The notes beneath the pieces were generated by a model. That model did no database searches. It saw nothing but the letters and a program-made list of their open reading frames with translations, and had not been told where the DNA came from. Below, in pieces: positions 34,101 to 44,461 of a DNA stretch of 64,000 nt. The stretch lies in NCBI GenBank assembly GCA_018350325.1, contig JAEVLN010000015.1, positions 186,001 through 250,000 of the forward strand, written 5' to 3'. The first letter of the stretch is position 1. Each line of letters begins with the position of its first letter. A program made the translations under genes and the position numbers. This stretch comes from Globodera rostochiensis (Eukaryota > Nematoda > Chromadorea > Rhabditida > Heteroderidae).

Positions 34101-35526
34101 TCGCAAAATTTAGCAAATTAATCTTAATTGATCTTTGATCATCATGTTTAAACTGATTTTTAAGAAAGCGCCCTCGCTGGCAGCCGCGTTGGCTCATACA
34201 AAGAAAGTTCAGCAGGTTAACTAACGACAGTTTTGCAAGTTGCCATTTATTTGAAAAATACAGTAAACTTTATTAAAAAACAATATATATACTGTAGGTT
34301 CTTGCAAAGCCGGGAATGGTTGAGCGTTTTTTTCCAAACCCCGAAGAAGCCCCTCTAATTGAAGCCATACGAAAAACTTACGCAAACCTTTGGACCATTG
34401 AAGAAGATGATAATAATGAATACCCCCAAATAATTGAGGTGTAAATCTTTGATTTTATTAAATATCAAAAAAAACAAATTAATATGGAAAATAAATATAA
34501 CAAAATATTTATTTTAATTTCAATTTAAAATATTTTTTTTTACTAATTCTATTTGAAAATAAACTTTAGGAAGTCAAAAAAGATCCACATAAATTTGTGT
34601 TGAAGAAAATTGAATATGCCCAATACCAAAACCGAAATTTGGCTCGCATTTATTTTGAACAAGAAATTCTCAAAAGTATGACTAACTTCACTCCCATCGA
34701 ACGTTCAGCATATATTTTAATGGAGAAATTACAACCAACTATTGTCAAGGTACCTAAATTTGTGTGAACTATGAATAAACAAATCAAATGCCTTTCGTTT
34801 ATTATACACAAAAATGTTTTAATTTAAAATCCTATATTAATTATCACTAATTTTAATTAAATTGATTTAAATATTAAAACTCGGTTTCTATGAAATTTGT
34901 AGCTATTTTTATGGCAGGACTGGGAATTTCAAGCCTAATAAGTTAGTTTGCCACTTGTTGTGGCTTTACGTGGCTTTTTAATTATGTTTTTTGGGAAAAA
35001 TTTCATATGAAAAGGCAATAAAACCAAAAAATGTAGAAATGCACTCTCTAGTAGGGCTTCATTACTTTTATGCTTATACTATATGTTTTGAAGAGTACGG
35101 CCAAAAAAATAGCTTTCGCGTTGGTTAGAGCTTTTTTGGACAAAATTGCATTTTATTTTATCATATTTCGGGGGGTTTTTGAGAAAAAAAAACATATTTA
35201 GAGTTTTGAGCATATTTCATTTTTGACCAAAAATTTAAAAAAATACACCAAAAAGATATTTCTGATAATTCATATTATTGTAATTTATTCAGAATCATAT
35301 TGTTAAAACAATGTTTGACGAAAATATGAATGTGCCGCCGTCCATTTTTGAAGATGTGACACCGGAATTGGGCATATTTGGCACATTGTTGGGCAACATT
35401 GTTGATGGCAAAGTGCTGCATAATGTTCAGCTGGGCCATCAGATGAAGACTAAATTGGCCAGCGAAAACGAAGGCGGCATTGCCCGTGGCAAAAGTGCTT
35501 ACGACTCGGCCTATCTGATTGATTAA
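31140..35526 (+). CDS. Secreted glutathione synthetase-like protein (GSS-like effector type)
   Basis: Twelve exons join in phase: 31140-31251, 31876-32023, 32097-32196, 32363-32530, 32617-32679, 33168-33322, 33584-33739, 33913-34051, 34165-34215, 34298-34438, 34570-34749, 35293-35526; 548 residues. The N-terminus is a signal peptide (MINLIQLSFLYTLFLLNY), absent from cytosolic GSS. Eukaryotic GSS landmarks follow: PFTLFPSPFPRKFFEQA, GIKQPLTVLFQRADYM, FELKQIEVNGSAIGGLGY, ALAHTKKVQQVLAKPGMVE, FVLKK, YILMEKLQPT, PELGIFGTLL, GHQMKTKLA and GGIARGKSAYDSAYLID. GSS joins Gly to gamma-glutamylcysteine using ATP. The ATP-grasp glycine loop (REGGGNN in relatives) is replaced by IEYAQYQNRNLARI, so normal catalysis is doubtful. 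Secreted, altered GSS-like proteins are known as effectors of cyst nematodes. The frame is uninterrupted. Introns 5 and 7 carry foldback elements. Confidence 0.88.
32729..32880. mobile_element. Foldback element in intron 5 of the GSS-like gene
   Basis: CCCAATTCGTTTTTGGCCAA near 32729 is matched in inverse order by TTGGCCAAAAACGAATTGGG near 32860-32880, with a second inner pair (AATTCGTTTTTTGT / ACAAAAAACGAATT). No target-site duplication is clear. Confidence 0.65.
33789..33889. mobile_element. hAT-like MITE in intron 7 of the GSS-like gene
   Basis: Ends are TAGAGATCGGAC and ATCTCTA with inverted GAGGACCGATCGATCG-type sequence inside. Flanking octamers ATAGAAAT and ATTAAAAT agree at 6 of 8. 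Related to the element at 45994-46138. Confidence 0.65.
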
Positions 35527-36359
35527 AATGGCACAATTTTTCAATACCTTTCAAAGCATTTGACATAGCGATAAAGCCACACTCAAAAATTAAAGCCCCT
35601 CCCCCAGATTTTTGAAACGACATTTCTAATAAAGAACATATTATTAACCATTAATATAATTTTAATATTTAAGTGTGCTACATTAATTTTTGCATAATAT
35701 TTAATACATAAATATTTCATATTTGTTCATTTATAGATTAATCCAAAGTTCGATAAATAAAAAGTTTTTTAAATTCAAACAATCAACAACAAAAACAACA
35801 AAGCAAAAAACACTTATAATCTCATAAATGACTATTTCACATAATTTGAATCCATAGAATTTTAAGTTTATCATATAGAAGGCCAACAAGCGATCGGTTT
35901 TATGCAAATAAAAGGTACGAAAATTCAAGCTTAGTGATCTTGGCAAGAAAAATTCATAAACTCGAATTTTATTGCATTTTTCTTAAAAAATTTGAAAAAA
36001 ATGCTAAAATAGGCTCGAAAGCCTATTTTAGACGCAAACCCCAAAATAGGTTTTCCTAGGTATGAATAGTAGAGCTGTTCGAGATTCTCGGTTCTCGAGT
36101 CGAGAAATTTCTCGGTTTTTTGGGTCTCGTTTTAGTCTCGGAAAACGTTGCACTGGTAAAGATGGCATTTTTGGTGAGAAATCATTAAAGAATTATGGGC
36201 TTGAAAGATTTAAAAAATACACAATGACAATTTAGAAATCCTTAATTTAATATCTTTGCAACAAAATCGTCACCAAATGTCCGTGTGGCTCAGTGGACTC
36301 CAGCAGGTTAAAGTGAATAGGTTGATCCAGAAACAGAATTTACAAATAAAATTGTTTTA
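35527..36359. other. Intergenic region after the GSS-like gene
   Basis: The first part is the 3' flank of the GSS-like gene, with AATAAA-type signals. Near 36071, TAGAGCTGTTCGAGATTCTC looks like one end of another foldback. No gene is supported. Confidence 0.45.
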
Positions 36360-36936
36360 AGCTGCCGCCGACCAAAAGCTGTCCCAACAATTGCCCGCGG
36401 TGAAACCAAAATTTAAGTTTTATCTTTACTCAGAGATTCCATTAAAAACATTAATTCAAATTGTGGAGGGGCTTAGCAAAATATCGAATTTTTTCTTTGT
36501 TAAACAAACAAAATTATCAAATGAGGAGGAATTGAATTATAAATTAAGGCCCGCTAATGCGAATGCCATTCATTCAAAAAATGAATCAGCGATTGGCACA
36601 TTTCGTGAGCAATTTGACAAAAAGCTGGAGCAAATGTTGACGAACACAAAGCAAAATGAAGCAAAAGAAAAAGCCAAATTGGAAAGAGAGAAAAAACAAA
36701 TAATTTCGATGCATCGTGAAGTTGTAATCGAAGAATTATCTGTGAGAGCAAGCGAGCAAGATTGGCTTTAGGTCCGGTAGAAGACGACGGACCTTTTTGG
36801 GAAATCTTTCCAAACTGTTTGCCCCTGATGGACAAAAAAATGAAACAAGCCAACAAACAAATGGCCAACAGCGACAAATTTGGCATATTTTTGAATTCGC
36901 CGTTTTATGACAAAGTTTGTCAGTGATTTTATCGGA
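36360..36936 (+). pseudogene. Effector family fragment D
   Basis: Starts within the family sequence at AAADQKLSQQ (compare AAADQIV in copy A). It continues through LIQIVEGLSKISNFFFVKQT, LSNEEELNY, FREQFDKKLEQMLTNTKQNE and AKEKAKLER. The frame then departs and stops near 36771. A further match, FGIFLNSPFYDKVCQ, lies in another frame at about 36875-36925. The signal-peptide exon and the first half are missing. Clearly a decayed copy. Confidence 0.85.
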
Positions 36937-37204
36937 GCAGTTCATTTCAGTGCCGGCGGCTGCTTCAGTGCCAGCAAATTTGAAAAGCTAACTTTTTGTA
37001 AACTCAAACCAAATCAATCAAACATTATGAAATTATTAGCCAAAGCTAAACAATTAGAGAATTCGTGCAAAAAGTTACTTCCATAAAACTATAAAAAACC
37101 TAGATTTTGAGTGATTTTTTACATTGAACTTTTAAAAACAAAATAAAACTTTCAAAATTTGCTGGCACTGAAGTGGCCGGCACTGAAATGAATATACCGT
37201 GAAT

Positions 37205-37816
37205 TAGAGTGCGGCAAAATCGCATTTGCGGGATCCCGCTGCGGGATTTTTTTTCCGCAAGTCATGCGGGAGCGGATTTGCGGGATAAATCCCGCAAAAT
37301 CCCGCATTTTAAATTTGCGGGATCCCGCGCGGGATTGCGGGATTTTTTCAAAAAAATCAAAACACCTTCCACTGAACCGAATCGTTCAATTTTAGTATTA
37401 TTTGAATTCTCTTATTTGTTTGAAACTACTTGTAACTAGGGCCGGGACCGGGGTTTTAACCCGGGACCGGAACCGTGAAAGCTGGGATCGGAATTTTGAC
37501 TTTTTAAAAACCGAGATTGGGATTAACAGGGATTGACAATTGGGGAATTAATTTGAATGATTTGGCAAAATGTCAATCCTAATTTTGAATAAATGACATT
37601 ATTCACTAACAAAATGATCAATCCCGCAAATCCCGCACCTAAATTGCGGGATCCCGCTGCGGGATTTTTTTTTGAAATCTTTGCGGGAGCGGATTTGCGG
37701 GATTAATCCCGCAAAATACCGCAATCCCGCAAATCCCGCAAAACGCAAAAAATGCGGGATTGCGGAGAGGGATCCCGCAAAATCCCGCGCGGGATCCGCT
37801 CCCGCGCCGCACTCTA
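37205..37816. mobile_element. hAT-type MITE with exact 8-bp duplication
   Basis: TAGAGTGCGGC at 37205 pairs with GCCGCACTCTA ending 37816. Both sides carry CCGTGAAT (37197-37204 and 37817-37824). The interior is full of inverted GCGGGATCCCGC units. At about 37439 a second foldback type (TAGGGCCGGGACCGGGG) is nested within it. It sits in the 3' flank of effector fragment D. Confidence 0.9.
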
Positions 37817-37824
37817 CCGTGAAT

Positions 37825-38707
37825 GGCTGTTATTTTTATTGTTTTTTTTTGTTGATTTTCTTTCGGTTGGTGGGCTGACTTTTTATTAGCTTTATGAGTG
37901 ATTTATATTCTTATCATTTTTATCTTTTGTACTATAAAAGAATTTAACGAATTGCGATGGATTTTCTTTTTAAAAGTTAAAAAAATGGTGGTACATTTGA
38001 GAATAATCACAAAAACTCTTTTTAATCGATAATTTTGAATTTTAACAAAGTTTAACACCCGCAAAAACTAAAACAAAACGGTGGCCCAATTTGAGTCACC
38101 GGATTATTTAATGGCAGTGCCGGCGGCAGCTGGAAAACAACTCCAAAGGTTTAGGCTAGTAACGCGTGCGCAGGGGGTTGTGCTGACATTTAAGGCCTGA
38201 GGGGGAATCCCGGTTCTATTCGGGGAGATTTGGGGGACCATTGGACGCTTTCTTCCCGAAGGAGGACCTGCCGGGGTGATCAGTCCCTTAGGGCCTCTTC
38301 CGCTCTTCTCCTCCACTCGATGTCGTCGTGGCCTTTATTCTCGGGGGAAACTACTGACCCGCCCGCATGAAATGGCAATTTAAATGTGAATATGAAATGG
38401 GCGGAGACCGATCGATGATTGGTTGGATGGGGACGGGCGAGGTACAATTGATTGAAATGTGAAATGTGCGGAGAAAGGATTGGTCCGTCCTCATGCTTCG
38501 GCAAGTCCGACCTAATTCGTACATGCCTTACACCTCCAACCCCTCAGAAGACCGACCCTGGTCCTCCCTAACTTCCTTTTTCCTAACTTTATAGTGGCCT
38601 AGGCCTGCTCAATAAAATTTTGCCCTGCTTAATTAGGCCAAAAACCAATCAAAATGTACTTTGAATCTTAAATGCGTTTTTTGGTTACCGGAGGGCATTG
38701 TGAAATT
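37825..38707. other. Intergenic region, effector 3' flank then unassigned
   Basis: 37830-38000 matches the 3' flank of copy B (TTGTTGATTTTCTTC, TTTTTATTAGCTTTATG). 38100-38600 has higher GC but no recognisable frame. Confidence 0.45.
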
Positions 38708-39064
38708 TAGAGACCGGCGGGAACGGGATTCCCGCCGGTCCCGTTAATAATTTTTTGGCGTAATGTTTCAAAAATTTAACAATTTTGGGCCAATTTTCAT
38801 CACAAAAACCATTAAAAGTTCAAAAAACAATTTTAACGCCGGCGCCTATCGGCACCGCCGAAGCCCCCCAAAATGGCGCCTATCGGCGCCGTGTTATCGC
38901 AAAGTGCGCAGGAACAAAACGAAAAATTCTTAGTTTAAATATTTTCAATATTTTTCCCATTCCCGCGGGATTCCGTTAAAAACGGGATTTTTACAAGAAC
39001 GGGAAAATACGGGATTCCCGTCCCGTACTTTTGATTCCCGTAAATTTTATTTTATCGGACTCTA
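38708..39064. mobile_element. hAT-type MITE with exact 8-bp duplication
   Basis: TAGAGACCGGCGGGAACGG at 38708 and ATCGGACTCTA ending 39064 are flanked by GTGAAATT on both sides (38700-38707 and 39065-39072). It contains two GC palindromes (38842 and 38873) and CGGGAATCCCG-like units, as in the element at 8403. Confidence 0.88.
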
Positions 39065-39505
39065 GTGAAATTCACTGAAACTTTGAGAACTGGGACAGTA
39101 AATCATCACAAATATTTTTAATAAAATCATTTTCTAACTACAAACTTGGCTTAATAATTAATTCGCGTTTTTGGTTTCTTTCTTCTAAATTCCGAACTCA
39201 AAATTATCGATAAAAGATATTTTTGAGATCATTTACTTAATTTTTTGATTTAGCACCGATTAAAATACCACCAATGAACATTTAATAACAGAAAATCCAT
39301 CGCAATTCGTTATGAAACTTTTATAGCAAAAAAAGATAAAAATGATGAGAAAATAGAGAATCCCCCATAAAGATAAGAAAAAGCCGAAAACTAATCCCTC
39401 TCACCCACCGAAAGAAAGAATTGAAAATCACCAAAAAATAAGAAAACAATCAAAATAACAATGACAGCAATAAAAATCACTGATCATTCGCCATAAACGT
39501 GTCCG
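39065..39505. other. 3' flank of effector copy C
   Basis: Contains inverse counterparts of the 3' flank seen after copy B (39290-39480). No gene is seen. Confidence 0.45.
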
Positions 39506-40588
39506 TTAATCCCGACAGTAGTCACTGTCGGGATCATCTAGCCCGACCGACATAAATGGTGAATATAAAAATATGTTAAAGCTTGCTCCGTATGCGCTGT
39601 TTTTGAATTTTTGGTAATCAATCAAATCACGTCCAGGGCATAATTCGGCTTTTTCTTTTGCTTCATTTTTCTTCGTTTTCTCCATCATTTCCTTCAGCTT
39701 TTGGTCAAATTGCTTACGAAGAGTGTCATTTGAATTGGCGGCATTTGAATTGGCGGCATTTAATGCATAAATCATTTCCCCCTCATTTGATAACTTCGGT
39801 TTTGTGTATTCGTTCAGCGTGGTGTCCGGGACAAAAAAGAAAAACGACAATTGGCTCAGCTTTTCCAAAATTTCAATTAGTGTTCCATCAATAAGTTTGG
39901 TTACAACTTTATCTTTAAGTTGTGTTTCAACTTTACGAACTTTGAACACTGGTTTCACTATTTGGGCAGCAGCAGCCCCGGTGCCCGCAGCGTAGACTCG
40001 GAACAAATATCCGTACAAAATGTCCAAATATTTGCGGAATTTTTTGCATTCTGTCTGATTCATTCCAATTTCGGCACATTTCCAATTCTCTCTCATCAAA
40101 TACATAACGCCAAGATGGGCCTCGTACATTTGAATCAAAAAAATTTTTTTTGCTTTAAAAGATAAGTTTTTGTTTAAGCGGTCACTCGATAGAATGCCGA
40201 CCTTCAATTCACGCTTTTCATCCAATTCCTTACAAAACGCCTCAAATTTGGCCTCATCTTTCACAAACGCGAGGAATACATCGTCATCGACCTGAATTTT
40301 ATTTGATAGTCACTAAAACCTCCAAAATAAGCGCAAAACCTCCACAAAATAAGCATTAAAATTTCCCAAAATATGCACTAAAAGCCACCCGAAATTGGCA
40401 CTAAAAATTTGCATTGGGTAATAAAATTATAAAAAGCTGAATTGATTCAAAATAACCGTCACTCATTTACGATAATTAAAGAATATTTATTATTTATTTA
40501 TATCAATTAAAAGAGTAACTCACCGATGCTTTTGCTGTCGGCACATAAAATAAAAAATAAAAGAAATTGTAGAAATAAAATAATGCAT
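39506..40588 (-). CDS. Effector family copy C, signal-peptide exon frameshifted
   Basis: Exon 2 (40291-39506) is open for 261 codons and has all family landmarks: FEAFCKELDEKREL, IQMYEAHLGVMYLMRENWKC, KYLDILYGYLFRVYAAGTG, RKQFDQKLKEMMEKTKKNEA and FNIFLYSPFM. Its C-terminus is longer than in copy B, ending in an acidic DDPDSDYCRD. Exon 1 (40588-40524) is 65 nt where copies A and B have 66: a run of seven T is six here. The frame therefore changes to FYFMCRQQ and meets a stop at the splice junction. So either this copy has lost secretion, or the homopolymer is a sequencing error. Exon 2 shows no other damage, which suggests the loss, if real, is recent. It also has repeated NSNAANSN residues. 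Confidence 0.7.
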
Positions 40589-40800
40589 TGACAAATTTAA
40601 TGATTTATGCTTTGTTTAAATCATAAAGCAAAGCTGGGCTTTTATAGACTCCAATTTTCTGGCATTTTAATGTTGGCACTCTCTGGACAATGCCAATTTT
40701 TGGCAATTCACATTAATCCTTCAATAAAATAAGTGCATGCATTACTTAGCATGAGAAAGTGCAATTTTGTATTTATTAAACAAAGGATTTACATTACTAA
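40589..40800 (-). promoter_or_regulatory. Effector promoter cassette of copy C
   Basis: On the minus strand: DOG boxes at 40690-40695 and 40660-40665, TCTATAAAAGCCC at about 40638-40650 and TGCACTTTCTCATGCTAAG at about 40745-40765. It lies at the end of the right inverted-repeat arm. Confidence 0.6.
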
Positions 40801-41998
40801 AATTGATTTTTTTTTTTATCTTTCTTTTTAAACTATTGAATAATTTTTATTTTTACTATTGTATAATTTATTATTAAACTTTACATTATTAAATTATATT
40901 TAATTTTAAACTATTGAATACTACGATTTTTAATTATTTTTAACTATTGAATAATTTTTATTTTTAAGCTTTACATTATTAAAATCTTTTATTATTTTAT
41001 TTTTTTAAAAACTATTTTAAATTATTAGCTTTATACTTTTTATTTCCCCCAGCAGAAGGGACAACCATTCCGCTGGAGGGGAGGGGGCGGCTGGTGGACC
41101 CATTTAAAGCTTTCGAATGATATTTTGTTTGTTTGATTTGGTTGAGTTAAAAAAGTTATAGCCTTTCAACTGCTGGCACTGCTAGAAACACCTTTTTCTC
41201 AACTTTGAAAAGTTGTAATATTTACTTACGAAAAATGTGGGGGCACCATCTACAGTATTATCAAAAATTGTTCGCTTCTTTGAATGCGAAAATTGTTATG
41301 TCGATTTTTAGGGGTGCATTTTTCTTAGGCAATCCGACAATTTTTGGTTTTAGGAGTTGTATTTTTCCGCTTTTATCGTATTTAAGCAACTTCCAAAAAT
41401 GCAAATTTTTTTTGAGAATTCTGCTTTACTTTTGGGGGGGAGGGTCGGCGGTGCCGATAAGCGCCGCCGAGAAATTTTTGAATTTTCGACTCAATTTGTT
41501 AACAGTTTCGGAACCAAAGTTTTAAAAATACGGTACTTTTTTGAAGTTTTTAGGAATAGGAATGGTCCGACGGTGCCGATAGGCGCCGTCGAGAAAAATT
41601 TTCATTGGATTTTAACGAATTTATGAAGAAATTTTTACCGATTCCCGAAAACGGGGATCCCCGGCCGGGGACGGGGATGAAAAAGCACCCACCCCTAAAG
41701 ATGGCATCACATCAGGAATTTTAATAATTATATTGATTTACTGTTTGAATTTTGGTTGAGACGTGCTTTTTGACAAAAGATTTCAATATTGCACTGTCAC
41801 AACTGATCAATCAGTCTGATCAGCGTGAACTCAATCAGAGCGTTGTCAAGTGAAAGAATCAAAAAATATATCAGCCCAATCAAATTAATCAAAACGGGGG
41901 GGGGGGGGGGGGGGGAGTCCGGTGATCATTTAGAAATAACAGACAAATGGTGTCATTGTTGCAGCGCAGGAGCAAAAGTCGGCGCCTTGCCCCGTACA
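40645..41998. repeat. Right arm of the 1.35-kb inverted repeat
   Basis: Reverse complement of 25158-26515. Its inner end carries the promoter of copy C, its outer end stops at GCCCCGTAC (about 41998), where another promoter cassette begins. A G run of about 18 near 41897 replaces a shorter C run in the left arm. The two arms enclose 14.1 kb. Confidence 0.9.
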
Positions 41999-42125
41999 AA
42001 GCAAAGCTGGGCTTTTATAGACCCCAATTTTCTGGCATTTTAATGTTGGCACTCTCTGGACAATGCCAATTTTTGGCAATTCACATTAATCCTTCAATAA
42101 ACGCATTGCAAAGATGAGAAAGTGC
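41999..42125 (-). promoter_or_regulatory. Orphan effector promoter cassette
   Basis: Starts abruptly with AAAGCAAAGCTGGGCTTTTA at 41999. It has a TATA box, DOG boxes at 42033-42038 and 42063-42068, and part of the TGAGAAAGTGCAA element. No signal-peptide exon is attached; the sequence on its downstream side is the inverted-repeat arm. Confidence 0.55.
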
Positions 42126-44266
42126 AATTTTATATTTATTAAACAAAGGATTTACATTACTAAAATTGATTTTATAATGTAATTTTGATTTTTAATATAT
42201 TACTATTTATAATTTTTATTTAAACTATTGAATACCTATATAATATCTTAAGCTTTACATTATTATTTAATAATTTTATTTAAACTATGAAAATTTTTAT
42301 TTTTAAACTATTGAATAATTTTCATTTTTAATAATTTTTATTTTTAAACTATTGAATAATTTTATTTTTAAGCTTTACATTACTACCTAAATTATAATTT
42401 TAATTTTAAACTATTGAATAATTTTATTTTTAAGCTTTACATTATTATTTAAACTATTTTATTTAAACTATTGAATAATCTTTATTTTATGCATTACATT
42501 AGGGGGGGGGGGGATCCCCGGCCATTCTCATCCCCCCGTCCGTTTCCCCGGTTCACCTTCAAACTAAATTGATTTTATTTAACTTTTTGCTCATCGACTT
42601 TCGCGTGCAACAAAAAGTTTTTTAACGAATTGTGTCTGATGTTTTGTTTAAAGGTTAAAATTGGTGGCATTTTAATCGGTGGTCAATTAAATATTATTTT
42701 AATCACCCATTATTTAATGGCACCGCCGGCTGCAGTTCTACTGAAAAATGTATAAAAAAAATTCAATGCGTTTGACAACCTAATATTTAAAAAAAGATGT
42801 CATTTTTAGAAGAAACACCACTCTCATCGTTCCCGGAAAACGGGGGACCAAATCATTAATTAGTGCCATAACCGTTTAGGTTTGGTGAGCATTGACAAAA
42901 AACTGTACTGAACTGCCATGGCCCAAAATCTCCGCCACCTTTCCGCCATTCGCAGTTCTGGAGGAGTTTTCGCAAGCGGTGGGATGCGTTGGACAAACCA
43001 CCGTTTCTGAACGTCCAAGCCGTCCAGCAATTCTTTTAATTTAATAATTACTCTTTTTTACTGATTCTTACAAATTAGTTGAAAAACAAAAACATCCTCA
43101 GAATCTGTTAACAAATTGAGTGAAAAATTCAGTTTTCTCGGCGCCACCGACCCCCTCCCCCTCCAGAAACTAAGTAGAATTTAAAAACTTGGGTATTCCT
43201 GGCCAATTTCCTTAACAAAAAAACCGCCCTTATTTTTCTGATTTGTGAAGATTTTCATAATATTTTGATCAATATTCAAAATAAGAAATTTCGAAGCAAA
43301 TTGGGCCAATTTTCATTACAAATTGAGTTAAAATTCCAAAAAAATTTCAGGGCGCGCCTATCGGCACCGCCGACCCCCCCCCCCCCACAGTAAAGCGGAA
43401 TTCTCAGAAAATTTGCATTTTTGAAAATCTAAAAATCGGCATATTGAAATGTCTGCGCAATTTCTTAACAAAAAATGTTTAAAAAATTTGAAAAAAAAAT
43501 TTCCAAACGGTCTGGAGAAAATATTCTTTTGGAAAAATTCTGTAAGAAAAACGCAATAATACCCAAAAAAAAAGTCACCACCCAAAATCCAACTTCTTTT
43601 TGAAAAAAAATTGATTAAGAAAAACAAAAAAATGCACCCCTAAAATTGTCATCGGAATGTGCAGAAGAAAATCGAGAAATGGTTGCACAGACAAATTTGT
43701 GCAAATTATCGGAAAAGATTTAGTTACCGTTACCGGAAAATGCCATTTGCCGAACACTCCTAAAAGTTTTTTTGAAAAATTTTACAAATGATTTATGGAA
43801 AATCCCAAAAGAAAAATGTTTAAAGGTAATTTTACACTCATAAACTAATGTGCATTTATCTGATTAATTAAATCAAGATAAATATCGTTAGATTTGGTCC
43901 AAAATTGACTTTTCTTAGAAAATTATGAAATTTTTGAAGCGAGATGCCGAAACGCCAACAACAAAAAAAGTACGGAAATTTTAGCGGTCGGTGTCTGTTC
44001 GGCGCGGCCCAGAATTGGGTAGCTTTCGGAATTATTTCGAAATTGTTTTAAGAATAAAATTTAAAATTGTACTAAATTGTTGAAATTACTACCTTCAGTT
44101 ACATTTGCGTCACTCTTCTGCTTCAGCTGTAAACATGGCAACGGAGGAGAAGAGTTGCTTAAAAATGTTAATTTAATATTTAATCACGCGTTTGTACTAG
44201 CACTTTTTGCCACAGGTATTAATATTTTTTGGCAAATTGTGGTAAAGTTAACTTTATAGTTGAAAT
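42126..44266. other. Intergenic region: AT modules, then repeat-derived sequence
   Basis: 42126-42490 consists of the effector-flank AT modules. A G run and GGGGATCCCCGG palindrome occur at 42500-42515. 42570-42760 resembles effector 3' flank sequence (TTTAACGAATTG, ATTTAATGGCACCGCCGG). GC palindromes occur near 43140 and 43350. No gene is supported. Confidence 0.45.
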
Positions 44267-44441
44267 TAGGGTTGGACAAACCCGGATAATCTGGAACCGG
44301 TATGGGACAATTTTGGATAAAAATTATCCGGTTTTGAACGATGACAGCTAAATTATGCTGGATCCGGAACCGGTATCCGGGTGTTTTTGAGCTATCCGGT
44401 ATCCGGGGGACCCGGATAATATCCGATTTTGTCCAACCCTA
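44267..44441. mobile_element. hAT-like MITE 20 bp upstream of the SRT start codon
   Basis: TAGGGTTGGACAAA and TTTGTCCAACCCTA form perfect 14-bp ends. Flanks GTTGAAAT (44259-44266) and GTTGAATC (44442-44449) agree at 6 of 8. The interior has inverted ATCCGG units. Confidence 0.8.
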
Positions 44442-44461
44442 GTTGAATCATTAAATTTGTG

